A stretch of 64,000 nucleotides of DNA from Allomuricauda sp. M10 (GTDB lineage Bacteria; Bacteroidota; Bacteroidia; Flavobacteriales; Flavobacteriaceae). The position numbers and the translations under genes were made by a program. The notes below the pieces were generated by a model, which was not told where the DNA came from, did no database searches, and saw only the letters and a program-made list of their open reading frames with translations. The DNA lies in assembly GCF_020782875.1 (NCBI RefSeq), contig NZ_JAJGBN010000003.1:310001-374000 (forward strand), read 5' to 3'. Below, piece after piece: positions 51,254 through 59,011 of the stretch; the stretch's first letter is position 1; each line of letters opens with the position of its first letter.

Positions 51254-52351
51254 ATGAGGTACCTACTTTGCCTGATTTTCGCCCTGATTTCATTTTTTGG
51301 AATTTCCCAGAGTAGGGAAGTGCCCAAAAAGTTCGTGTTGGACGCCCATCAGTTTTACGGATCTATTCTGTTGCACAATCCTGACATTTCCCACTTGATC
51401 ACGGAACATCCCGGTGGCTTTATTTTGGGGGTGAGTCGGAAAACCTATGGAGATAAGGAATGGGAGGCCGATTTCGGCTATCCCGATACGGGGTTCACGT
51501 TTGTGTATCAAAACACCAATAATGCTACCCTGGGCGAACACTTTGGATTGTATGGGCACTATAATTTTTATTTTTTCAATAGGAAAGTGCAATTGCGTGT
51601 GGCCCAAGGACTGGCTTACAACACCAATCCGTACGATAAAAATGAAAATTTCAGGAACAACGCCTACGGGAGCCATATTTTGAGCAGTACCACATTAATG
51701 TTCAATTACCATCAAAAAATTGTGTCAGGTTTAGGATTGGATGCAGGTCTGGCATTTATCCATTATTCCAATGCCAATTTTAAGGCACCCAATACCTCTA
51801 CCAATACCTTTGCCCTCAATTTTGGCCTTACGTACGAGCTGGATAACGATACTACTTACGAGTACCTGCATCCAGAATCTACAGGGATAACAACAGAACC
51901 GATTCGGTATAACCTGGTTTTGCGTGGAGGTGCCAATGAAAGTGATGTGATCAATATGGGGCGATATGGGTTTGTCATAGTTTCAGCTTATGCCGATAAG
52001 CGTTTGGGTAAACGAAGTGCCATTCAATTGGGTACGGATGTATTCTTTTCCAATTTTTTGAAGGAATTGATTCGATACCAATCCATATCTTTTCCGGAAC
52101 TGGATGTGGATCCCGATACCGATTACAAGCGAGTGGGGGTATTCTTGGGTCATGAATTGTTCGTGAACAAGATGAGCGTCGTGGCCCAATTAGGGTATTA
52201 CGTGTATTATCCTTTTGATTTTGAAGGTCGTATGTACAATCGAATTGGGATGAAACGGTATTTTGGGGATAGGATCTTCGGAGCCCTTACCTTAAAATCC
52301 CATGGGGCAAAGGCCGAAGCTGTTGAATTTGGAATCGGTGTTAGATTATAG
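51254..52351 (+). CDS. Acyloxyacyl hydrolase / PagL-like lipid A 3-O-deacylase
   Basis: This 365-residue protein has a signal peptide (MRYLLCLIFALISFFGISQS) and a predicted outer-membrane barrel. 'GLAFIHYSNANFKAPN' holds the His-x-Ser pair expected for the PagL catalytic site, and 'LGVSRKTYGDKEWE' and 'GLAYNTNPYD' are typical of flavobacterial members. It would remove acyl chains from lipid A at the outer membrane. It is about twice the length of PagL proper, with extra strands at the C-terminus. The adhesin-like gene follows closely. Confidence 0.87.
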   Translation: MRYLLCLIFALISFFGISQSREVPKKFVLDAHQFYGSILLHNPDISHLITEHPGGFILGVSRKTYGDKEWEADFGYPDTGFTFVYQNTNNATLGEHFGLYGHYNFYFFNRKVQLRVAQGLAYNTNPYDKNENFRNNAYGSHILSSTTLMFNYHQKIVSGLGLDAGLAFIHYSNANFKAPNTSTNTFALNFGLTYELDNDTTYEYLHPESTGITTEPIRYNLVLRGGANESDVINMGRYGFVIVSAYADKRLGKRSAIQLGTDVFFSNFLKELIRYQSISFPELDVDPDTDYKRVGVFLGHELFVNKMSVVAQLGYYVYYPFDFEGRMYNRIGMKRYFGDRIFGALTLKSHGAKAEAVEFGIGVRL

Positions 52352-52395
52352 CAATGAGATTTGAGATGTTAACAATGGGAAGAATACATGGATTT

Positions 52396-53169
52396 ATGAA
52401 TGTCACCTCGAGCGCAGTCGAGAGGTCGTTCATTGTAATTCTTCTATTGATTTTGAATTCTTGCAACGGAGATAATGTTCCCGATTGCTTTCAAAATGCG
52501 GGGGATTTGGTTCGTGTGCCTGTAGATGTTCCAGAATTTACCACCATGACGGTTTTTGAAAACGTGAAAGTAGTATTGAAACAAGGTGATGAACAATTGG
52601 TGGAAATTGAAACCGGGGAATATTTGCTCGATGATGTTTCTGCCGAAGTACAAGATGGCCGATTGATCCTTCGGAATGAAAATAGCTGCAATTATGTAAG
52701 GGAATACGGTTTGACCACAGTGTATGTGACCTCCCCGAACATTACCGAAATTAGAAGTAGCACGGGTTTGCCCATTTCCAGTGATGGGGTATTGGATTAT
52801 CCAAGTATAACCCTTATATCTGAAAGCTTTACCAATCCTGAAACCGAGACTACGGATGGTTCTTTTGATTTGGAGATGAATTCAACCACCGTAAGTATTG
52901 TGGTAAACGGTATTGCGTATTTTAAATTGAGAGGAAACACGAACAATTTTAATGTTACGGTTGCCGCTGGGGATTCCAGGATAGAGGCCGAAGAACTGAT
53001 GGCAAACTCGGTCTCCATCAATCATAGGGGCACCAATGATGTCTATGTAAACCCCCAACAGCGGATTAGTGGAGTCATTCGGGGAACGGGTGACGTAGTC
53101 AGTGTCAATCGACCTCCAGAGGTTGATGTGGAAGAATTGTACAATGGCAGACTTATCTTCCAAGATTGA
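52396..53169 (+). CDS. DUF2807 (GIN domain) lipoprotein, putative adhesin-like
   Basis: This protein of about 257 residues has a lipoprotein signal, 'FIVILLLILNSC', before Cys. The body is a right-handed beta-helix-like GIN domain: 'FENVKVVLKQGDEQLVEIETGEYLLDDVSAEVQDGRLIL', then repeated short strands ending 'GTGDVVSVNRPPEVDVEELYNGRLIF'. Function is unknown. The first residues (MNVTSSAVERS) are encoded by a palindromic repeat (52401-52427), which therefore supplies the positively charged end of the signal peptide. In-frame ATGs at 52354 and 52375 are alternative starts. Confidence 0.82.
   Translation: MNVTSSAVERSFIVILLLILNSCNGDNVPDCFQNAGDLVRVPVDVPEFTTMTVFENVKVVLKQGDEQLVEIETGEYLLDDVSAEVQDGRLILRNENSCNYVREYGLTTVYVTSPNITEIRSSTGLPISSDGVLDYPSITLISESFTNPETETTDGSFDLEMNSTTVSIVVNGIAYFKLRGNTNNFNVTVAAGDSRIEAEELMANSVSINHRGTNDVYVNPQQRISGVIRGTGDVVSVNRPPEVDVEELYNGRLIFQD
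52401..52427. repeat. Palindromic repeat forming the signal-peptide start of the DUF2807 gene
   Basis: GTCACCTCGAGCGCAGTCGA with GAGGTC following is a near-perfect palindrome sharing the core TCGAGCGCAGTCGAGA with 49076-49101 and 53902-53927. It is read in the same frame (VTSSAVER). Confidence 0.85.
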
Positions 53170-53230
53170 GGATATTAGTCTAAACTATGACAACAATCCA
53201 TAGAATCCAGTGGATTTCTAGGTACCTTTG

Positions 53231-54325
53231 ATGTATCAAAATCGGATTCGTTTGAAAGGCCTTTTTCCCTTTATTAAATGTCTGTTTTCTCCCTACCCAA
53301 AAGTCAAATCGCTGGATGGACTTTCAGGTATTGAAAAAGCCGATGCCCAGTTCCATAATCTGGTGGCCGAAAAAAAAGCACCTGGATTGGGAGTCACCAT
53401 TTTGGACAAAGGGGAAATCATACTCCAAAATGGATATGGCTTCGCCCATTTGGAGGATAGGTCTCGAATCGATCCCAAACATACCATCTTTAGGATTGCC
53501 AGTATTTCCAAATGCATCACGGCACTGGCCTTGGGTAAAATGATGGAAGAAGGTTTGGTGGATTTGGATGATTCATTTTACAAGTATGTCCCCAACTACC
53601 CGAAAAAAGAATTCGATTTTACATTACGACAATTAGCCGGACATACGGCAGGGATTCGAGGATATAGGGGCAAGGAATTTGCCCTGAACCAAGATTTCTG
53701 TATTAAGGACAGTATTGAGGTGTTTCAAAAAGATCCTTTGGAATTCGAGCCTGGTAAAGGGTACCTCTACAATAGTTTCGATTTTGTACTCCTTTCCTTG
53801 GCCATGCAAGAAGCCAGCGGTGTACCGTTTTCAGAATATGTAAAGGAGAAAGTTTTGGTTCCTTTGGAATTGATCTCCACTTTTTCACCTAATGAAATAG
53901 ATGTCAGTTCGAGCGCAGTCGAGAACACGGCCAGTTTTTATACCAAGCGTTCTTTGTGTTTTACAAAAGCTATTGAGGTGAACAATGCTTACAAATTGGC
54001 GGGTGGTGGATTTCTGTCCACCAGTGATGATATTGCCCAACTCGGTCAGGCCATTTTAGAGCGTAAGTTGCTGAAAAAGGAAACGTATGACCAAATATTG
54101 ACTTCCCAAATGATAAATGGCAAGCCAACCTACTATGGTTTGGGCTTTCAGGTGAGCCGAGATGCAGCAGGAAGGGATTTTGTGGGACATGTGGGCAACA
54201 GCGTGGGGGCTTATACCAACCTTTTTATCTATCCCAAGGAAGAAAAAGTAATTTCCATCTTGATCAATTGTACCGATCCCAAGGTGCAAAATGAGCTGGA
54301 TCAAATATTCAAAATTGTTTTATGA
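53231..54325 (+). CDS. Serine hydrolase, beta-lactamase family
   Basis: This 364-residue protein has SxxK in 'IFRIASISKCITALALGK', a YxN in 'GKGYLYNSFDFVLLSLAM' and the third motif 'GHVGNSVGAYTNLFIYP' (HVG). An N-terminal basic/hydrophobic stretch is weak as a signal peptide, so location is uncertain. Substrate is unknown. A dispersed palindromic repeat is embedded in the coding sequence (53902-53927, residues VSSSAVEN). Its stop overlaps the next gene's start (ATGA). Confidence 0.88.
   Translation: MYQNRIRLKGLFPFIKCLFSPYPKVKSLDGLSGIEKADAQFHNLVAEKKAPGLGVTILDKGEIILQNGYGFAHLEDRSRIDPKHTIFRIASISKCITALALGKMMEEGLVDLDDSFYKYVPNYPKKEFDFTLRQLAGHTAGIRGYRGKEFALNQDFCIKDSIEVFQKDPLEFEPGKGYLYNSFDFVLLSLAMQEASGVPFSEYVKEKVLVPLELISTFSPNEIDVSSSAVENTASFYTKRSLCFTKAIEVNNAYKLAGGGFLSTSDDIAQLGQAILERKLLKKETYDQILTSQMINGKPTYYGLGFQVSRDAAGRDFVGHVGNSVGAYTNLFIYPKEEKVISILINCTDPKVQNELDQIFKIVL
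53902..53927. repeat. Palindromic repeat inside the serine hydrolase gene
   Basis: It is identical over 26 bases to 49076-49101 in metH part 2 and in the same reading frame. Confidence 0.88.
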
Positions 54326-55365
54326 AAAATTCAATCAAAATTTATTATCCAGTTGTATTCGATTATCGTTTTGAAGATTACTATCCTTTTGAACAGAAAA
54401 AAATTGCAATCAAAGAGATTAATGAAATCATTGAATCCTCTCCATTTGAATTGCCAAATTGGATTTTGAATTATTCTTCAAGGGTGGCACTAGTTGAATT
54501 TGATGAGAAGGAGTTGGGCTTGAATGATATAATGTCTTTTCCTTTATATGAACTCAAGGAAAATAGGTTGTTATTTGATGTTAATGTTGACGTAGATTTA
54601 GACTTATATTGTGTGGAAAATAATTTCACGCAAGGAGGAAAGGATATAAAAATAAAAGATGAAGAAAATGTAAGTTACTTACCTTATTTTTTGAGCTCAT
54701 ACTTTATTGACGGTTTTTTTGAGATTCTATTGATTTCGTCAATAGCAAGGCCGGGATGCCTAAAGCTATGGAAACCTAGAATTTTCATCAATGATAAAGA
54801 ACTTTTATACGGAGCTGGAAATCAATATGAAATTTACTCATTCAGAGAAGTATTTGAACTGAGGAACAAATATGAATACCCGGAAATAAATTTCCTGAAG
54901 ATAACAACATTTTATAGTTGGATAAAGAAGAACAAACTGTTGTATTTGTATCATCAAGAATCCACATACGGAAAAGCTCTAAATGATTTATCTCATTTGA
55001 ATGGAGATGCAGATGAGATTACAAGATTTGTTTACTTGATGAGAATTCTTGAATTGATTTATACTAAAGGAGTGACACAAATCTCCGATCAATTAAATAC
55101 AAAAATCCAATTATACTTGGGTGAAATGAAAAATTTTAAAAAAGAAATCAAAAAGATGTATGATGTAAGGTCTCGTTTCTTGCATGGGGATATACCTGTT
55201 TATCCAATTCATCATGATAATGATTTGCAGGAATACGAGCAATCGTTTGATTTTCAAATTTATAATGCGCAATTTTTCGCATTATTATTGGTTATTTCAA
55301 CACTCCAAAAAATGCACTTAGAAAATCGTTTGGAACTGAAATTTGAATATAACATTTCAAAATGA
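54322..55365 (+). CDS. Hypothetical protein with C-terminal HEPN-like (ApeA-type) domain
   Basis: I do not recognise the N-terminal 200 residues of this 347-residue protein. The C-terminal part, 'RFVYLMRILELIYTKGVTQISDQLNTKIQLYL' followed by 'IKKMYDVRSRFLHGD', resembles Apea-like HEPN domains with the Rx4H motif (RSRFLH) of HEPN ribonucleases. The gene is much more AT-rich than both neighbours, suggesting transfer, yet overlaps the serine hydrolase by 4 bases. HEPN/ApeA proteins often act in phage defence; that is only a possibility here. Confidence 0.65.
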   Translation: MKNSIKIYYPVVFDYRFEDYYPFEQKKIAIKEINEIIESSPFELPNWILNYSSRVALVEFDEKELGLNDIMSFPLYELKENRLLFDVNVDVDLDLYCVENNFTQGGKDIKIKDEENVSYLPYFLSSYFIDGFFEILLISSIARPGCLKLWKPRIFINDKELLYGAGNQYEIYSFREVFELRNKYEYPEINFLKITTFYSWIKKNKLLYLYHQESTYGKALNDLSHLNGDADEITRFVYLMRILELIYTKGVTQISDQLNTKIQLYLGEMKNFKKEIKKMYDVRSRFLHGDIPVYPIHHDNDLQEYEQSFDFQIYNAQFFALLLVISTLQKMHLENRLELKFEYNISK

Positions 55366-55390
55366 AAATCTTGTTTGATAAGATTTTTAC
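55362..55390. terminator. Bidirectional terminator between convergent genes
   Basis: AAAATCTT (55365-55372) pairs with AAGATTTT (55380-55387), loop of 7, with T/A tracts on both sides. Confidence 0.75.
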
Positions 55391-55397
55391 TTGAATT

Positions 55398-56837
55398 TCA
55401 TAGCTTGTTTTCCCATTCCTCCGCAAATTTCCTGCACAGATCCAAAGTTTCAGTTACATCATCCATAGTCGTTCTGGGATTGATCAGACACATCCGCAAC
55501 ACTACTTGGTTGTTCAAAATGGTGGTAACCAATAACGCTTTTCTTGATTCCACTACTTTATGGGAAATGTATTGGTTGATCTGGTCCAGTTCTTTCTCGC
55601 CATAATTTTGCTTGATGGGATTGTACCTAAAATTGATGACCGCCAAAGTGGCCGGGAACACTACTTCCCAGCTTTTGCTGCCCCTCAATAGGTTTTCCAC
55701 TTCTTCCGCCAGGTCGATATTATAAGAAATGGCATCCCGAAATTCCTTTAAACCAAAGGTTTTTAAGGACATGTAAAACTTAAGCGCCCTGAACCTTCGG
55801 GTGAGTTGGATGCCGTGGTCATAAAAATTGATTTCGGAAGTGTTCCCTTCAATATCACGCAGATATTCTGGTTTTTCAGTAAAGGTATGGCTCAGGTTTT
55901 TGTGGTTTCGGACCAACAAACATCCCATTTCATACGGTTGGTAAAACCATTTGTGCGGATCTACCGTCAAAGAATCAGCCTTTTCAATGCCTTTCAACAT
56001 GCTTTTACCTTTCGGGGATAAAATGGCGGCACCACCGTAAGCGCCATCAATATGGAACCAAATATCCTCCTTCTTGCAAATTTTGGCCAATTCTGGCAAG
56101 GGATCAACGGTACCCGTATTGGTTGTTCCTGCAGAAGCTATGAGGCAAAAAGGGTGCAAACCTTCCAATCGGTCTTTGGCAATACAGTTTTTTAATTTGT
56201 TCAACGCAAACTTGAACTCATTGTCAGTGGGAATGATCCGGATCTGTTCCTTTTTGAATCCCAAAACCCGAATAGCCTTGATGTTGGAAGAATGTGCCTG
56301 ATCGGACAGATAGATGATCGCTTTTGAAAAATTGTCCCCACATTTGATCCTTCGGGCCGTTGCCACGGCAGTGAGGTTGGCCATGGAACCACCACTGGTA
56401 AAAATCCCTCCACCCTTTTTCTTCGGAAATCCAAAGATTTTCAACAACCATTGAATGGTCACAATTTCCAATTCCGCAGCTGCTGGACCGATGGACCACC
56501 CACCTGAAAAAATATTGTAGCCAGTGGCCAGAGCATCGGCCATAACACTGATATAGTTGCTAGGGCCAGGAACAAAGGAAAACGATCTGGGATGGGCCAT
56601 ATTGGCCGTGTTGGTCATCACCTTCTCTAGAACAAATTCCAAAACCTTTGAAGCATCCATGCCGCTTTCGGGGGCCTCTTCCAAAAACAGGTTGTCCATC
56701 TCTTCCCGGGAACCAAATGCGACGGGGAATTTTTCATGTTGGGTATGATGATGCTCCACGATCGCATCCACGATCTGATAACCGTACTTTTGCATTTCTT
56801 CTTTGGAAAGTTCCAACCGGGCTTTGTTCTGCTTCAT
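55398..56837 (-). CDS. PLP-dependent group II decarboxylase (aromatic-L-amino-acid decarboxylase-like)
   Basis: This 479-residue cytoplasmic enzyme shows 'HPRSFSFVPGPSNYISVMADAL', 'WLLKIFGFPKKKGGGIFTSGGSMANLTAV', 'WFHIDGAYGGAAILS' and the PLP lysine in 'SLTVDPHKWFYQPYEMGCLLV'. The family decarboxylates Trp, Tyr, DOPA, His or Glu, or acts in non-classical reactions; the substrate is not determined. It converges with the HEPN-like gene. Confidence 0.93.
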   Translation of the reverse strand: MKQNKARLELSKEEMQKYGYQIVDAIVEHHHTQHEKFPVAFGSREEMDNLFLEEAPESGMDASKVLEFVLEKVMTNTANMAHPRSFSFVPGPSNYISVMADALATGYNIFSGGWSIGPAAAELEIVTIQWLLKIFGFPKKKGGGIFTSGGSMANLTAVATARRIKCGDNFSKAIIYLSDQAHSSNIKAIRVLGFKKEQIRIIPTDNEFKFALNKLKNCIAKDRLEGLHPFCLIASAGTTNTGTVDPLPELAKICKKEDIWFHIDGAYGGAAILSPKGKSMLKGIEKADSLTVDPHKWFYQPYEMGCLLVRNHKNLSHTFTEKPEYLRDIEGNTSEINFYDHGIQLTRRFRALKFYMSLKTFGLKEFRDAISYNIDLAEEVENLLRGSKSWEVVFPATLAVINFRYNPIKQNYGEKELDQINQYISHKVVESRKALLVTTILNNQVVLRMCLINPRTTMDDVTETLDLCRKFAEEWENKL

Positions 56838-56919
56838 AGGTGCGTAATACTTCTGCCCGCAAAAATACCATAATTGTTGCGGTTATTGGATTATTTAGGA
56901 AAGGGTATCCCTTGAAAAT

Positions 56920-57813
56920 TTAAGAAGTAAGCTCGGTGAAAAGGCTTTCCAAATTTTTATTCTTCCTGCTTAACTGAAGAGTTTTCAATTGGTTGTCATG
57001 CGCAAAATCGAAAACAGCAGGGCGCATATCACTGGTAGTGTTGAAGGTAAGCTCATACACAAACCCACCGGTGTTGATCACTTTAGAGACATGGGGTAAT
57101 TGCTGAAGCAATTGTTCTTCCACACGATAATCGAACTCCACCTCAATGATTTGTTCCTCTGTCTCACGGAGTTCTTCCAGCTTTTTATCAGCAACCAATT
57201 CTCCCTTGTTGATGATGATGACTCGATCACATACGGCTTCCACTTCTTTCATGATATGTGTGGAAAGCAGAATGGTCTTTTCCTTGCCAATTTCACGGAT
57301 CAATTTTCGAATCTCGATTAATTGATTGGGGTCAAGGCCAGTGGTAGGTTCATCCAAGATCAAAACCTCGGGGTCATGGAGCAGGGCGGCGGCCAAGCCA
57401 ACACGTTGCCGGTATCCTTTGGACAGTTGCCCGATTTTTTTGTGGGATTCAGGAGTAAGTCCCGTTTTTTCAATGACCTCTGCAATCTTCGACTTGGGCA
57501 CGTGGTACACATCGGCATTGAAAGCCAAATATTCCTTCACATACATTTCCAGATAGAGCGGATTGTGCTCAGGAAGGTATCCTATGCTTTTTTGCACATC
57601 CCGTTCCGCTTTCAACACATCAAAACCATTAACCTCGGCATCGCCACTATCCGCTTCATAGTATGTGGTCAAAATTCGCATCATGGTGGATTTGCCTGCC
57701 CCATTGGGACCTAAAAAACCCACCACTTCTCCCTTTTTGATGGAGAATGATACATTGTTCAACGCTTTTTGGGTGCCGAAGGTTTTGGTGATGTTCTGAA
57801 CGGTGATGGACAT
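56920..57813 (-). CDS. gldA: ABC transporter ATPase, gliding motility GldA type
   Basis: This 297-residue ATPase shows Walker A 'GFLGPNGAGKSTMMRIL', Q-loop 'IGYLPEHNPLYLEMYVKEYLAFNADVY', signature 'QLSKGYRQRVGLAAALLHDPEVLILDEPTTGLD' and switch 'LLSTHIMKEVEAVCDR'. Length and the 'YLPEHNPLY' segment match GldA, the ATPase of the GldAFG complex in gliding flavobacteria. The membrane partners gldF and gldG are not in the window, so gliding itself cannot be inferred. Confidence 0.85.
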   Translation of the reverse strand: MSITVQNITKTFGTQKALNNVSFSIKKGEVVGFLGPNGAGKSTMMRILTTYYEADSGDAEVNGFDVLKAERDVQKSIGYLPEHNPLYLEMYVKEYLAFNADVYHVPKSKIAEVIEKTGLTPESHKKIGQLSKGYRQRVGLAAALLHDPEVLILDEPTTGLDPNQLIEIRKLIREIGKEKTILLSTHIMKEVEAVCDRVIIINKGELVADKKLEELRETEEQIIEVEFDYRVEEQLLQQLPHVSKVINTGGFVYELTFNTTSDMRPAVFDFAHDNQLKTLQLSRKNKNLESLFTELTS

Positions 57814-58001
57814 TCCACTTAATTTGATTGTTCAAAAATACACTTTTAGAAGTATTGTTTATAAGACTTTATACAATACGGCTCTACGTTGGCATAAAAC
57901 AATTTTATATTTAAATTCTTAAAAATGATAGATTATGACGAAGTAAAATGCAACGAAATCTTCTAAATCGAAAAAAATCAAAAAAAAATTAAGGAAACCT
58001 G

Positions 58002-58029
58002 TTGATTTAGGAAGGATTGTCTAAATTAG
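58002..58029 (+). promoter_or_regulatory. Promoter of the aromatic amino-acid operon
   Basis: TTG (58002-58004), 17 bases, then TAAATTAG (58022-58029), a one-base deviation from TAnnTTTG. The start point should fall near 58036, 12 bases before the leader peptide ATG. Confidence 0.55.
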
Positions 58030-58047
58030 CCGAGAATTTATTACGAG

Positions 58048-58119
58048 ATGACAAATACGTATTTCTGGAACGGTTTTTATTTTTACTTCTTTTTTAAGAG
58101 AGGTGCGGGACTGTTGTGA
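58048..58119 (+). CDS. Aromatic-rich leader peptide (attenuator)
   Basis: This 23-residue frame begins MTNTYFWNGFYFYFFF and ends KRGAGLL before TGA. Six Phe, three Tyr and one Trp make 10 of 23 residues aromatic, nine of them within codons 5-16 plus Trp at codon 7. Such clustering is the hallmark of ribosome-stalling leader peptides for Phe/Tyr biosynthesis operons. Its last codons (58106-58112, CGGGACT) can pair with the 5' arm of the downstream terminator, so stalling would favour the antiterminator. It lies 61 bases before pheA. Confidence 0.85.
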   Translation: MTNTYFWNGFYFYFFFKRGAGLL

Positions 58120-58145
58120 ATGCGTTTAAAGTATAACCAATACAT

Positions 58146-58177
58146 AAAGTCCCGATCTAAATCGGGACTTTTTTTTT
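58146..58177 (+). terminator. Attenuator terminator in front of pheA
   Basis: An 11-bp perfect stem (AAAGTCCCGAT, 58146-58156, with ATCGGGACTTT, 58161-58171; loop CTAA) is followed by T to 58177. It ends three bases before the pheA ATG, so it must act on the operon downstream rather than on any upstream gene. AGTCCCG (58148-58154) can alternatively pair with CGGGACT (58106-58112). Confidence 0.92.
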
Positions 58178-58180
58178 GCA

Positions 58181-59011
58181 ATGGGTTTAAAAATAGCCAT
58201 TCAGGGAATTAAGGGTTCCAACCACCATAAGGTGGCCACGGATTTTTTTGGAAACGACATCGAATTATTGGAATGCAGTTCTTTTGATGCCATCATCGAC
58301 CATTTGTTGACAGGAACAGCGGACAAAGGTGTCATGGCCATCGAGAATTCCATTGCGGGTTCCATCATTCCCAATTACAATCTGGTCTACCATAACAAGA
58401 TCCACATCATAGGGGAACATTATTTGAACATCCACCATCATTTGATGGTACTCAAAGGCAGGACTTTTGAGGATATAAAAGAAGTGCATTCCCATCCCAT
58501 GGCCTTGTTGCAGTGTAAGGAATTTTTTAGGGCCCATCCTCACATTAAATTGGTGGAAAGTGCTGACACCGCTGAAACGGCCAAGCTAATCAAAGAGAAG
58601 AAACTGAAAAATATTGCCGCCATTGCCCCAAAAATGGCTGCTGAGCTGTATGGGTTGGACATCATTGCGGATAACATCCAGACTATTGTCAACAACGCAA
58701 CACGTTTCATTATCCTTAAAAAACAGAACAAAGTTTTACCCAAAGAAGAAATAGATAAGGCCTCTTTGCGCTTCATCACCGATCACAAAAGGGGAAGTTT
58801 GGCCACAGTTTTGAACGTGATGAGCGATTGCAATATGAACCTTACTAAAATCCAATCGCTTCCGGTCATTGAAACACCATGGAAGTATGCCTTTTTTGTG
58901 GACATGACCTTTGAGAAATACGAACAATTTGCCAAGGCAAAATCCCTTTTGGAGATTATGGCAGAGGATTTTCAAGTATTGGGAGAATATAAAAATGCGA
59001 GGTTGCAATGA
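58181..59011 (+). CDS. pheA: Prephenate dehydratase
   Basis: PheA converts prephenate to phenylpyruvate. The 276-residue protein has the catalytic domain 'LKIAIQGIKGSNHHKVATDFF', 'GVMAIENSIAGSIIPNYNLVY', 'VHSHPMALLQCKEF' and 'NNATRFIILKK' (TRF motif). A C-terminal ACT domain follows with 'RGSLATVLNVMSDCNMNLTKIQSLPV' for Phe feedback. No chorismate mutase domain is fused here; that activity is in the fourth gene. It overlaps the next gene by 4 bases (ATGA). Confidence 0.95.
   Translation: MGLKIAIQGIKGSNHHKVATDFFGNDIELLECSSFDAIIDHLLTGTADKGVMAIENSIAGSIIPNYNLVYHNKIHIIGEHYLNIHHHLMVLKGRTFEDIKEVHSHPMALLQCKEFFRAHPHIKLVESADTAETAKLIKEKKLKNIAAIAPKMAAELYGLDIIADNIQTIVNNATRFIILKKQNKVLPKEEIDKASLRFITDHKRGSLATVLNVMSDCNMNLTKIQSLPVIETPWKYAFFVDMTFEKYEQFAKAKSLLEIMAEDFQVLGEYKNARLQ

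Noticed and set aside
58002..58180. T-box or other aptamer before pheA
   Set aside because: The T-box consensus and a specifier stem were not seen, whereas a dense aromatic leader frame and competing stems explain the region.
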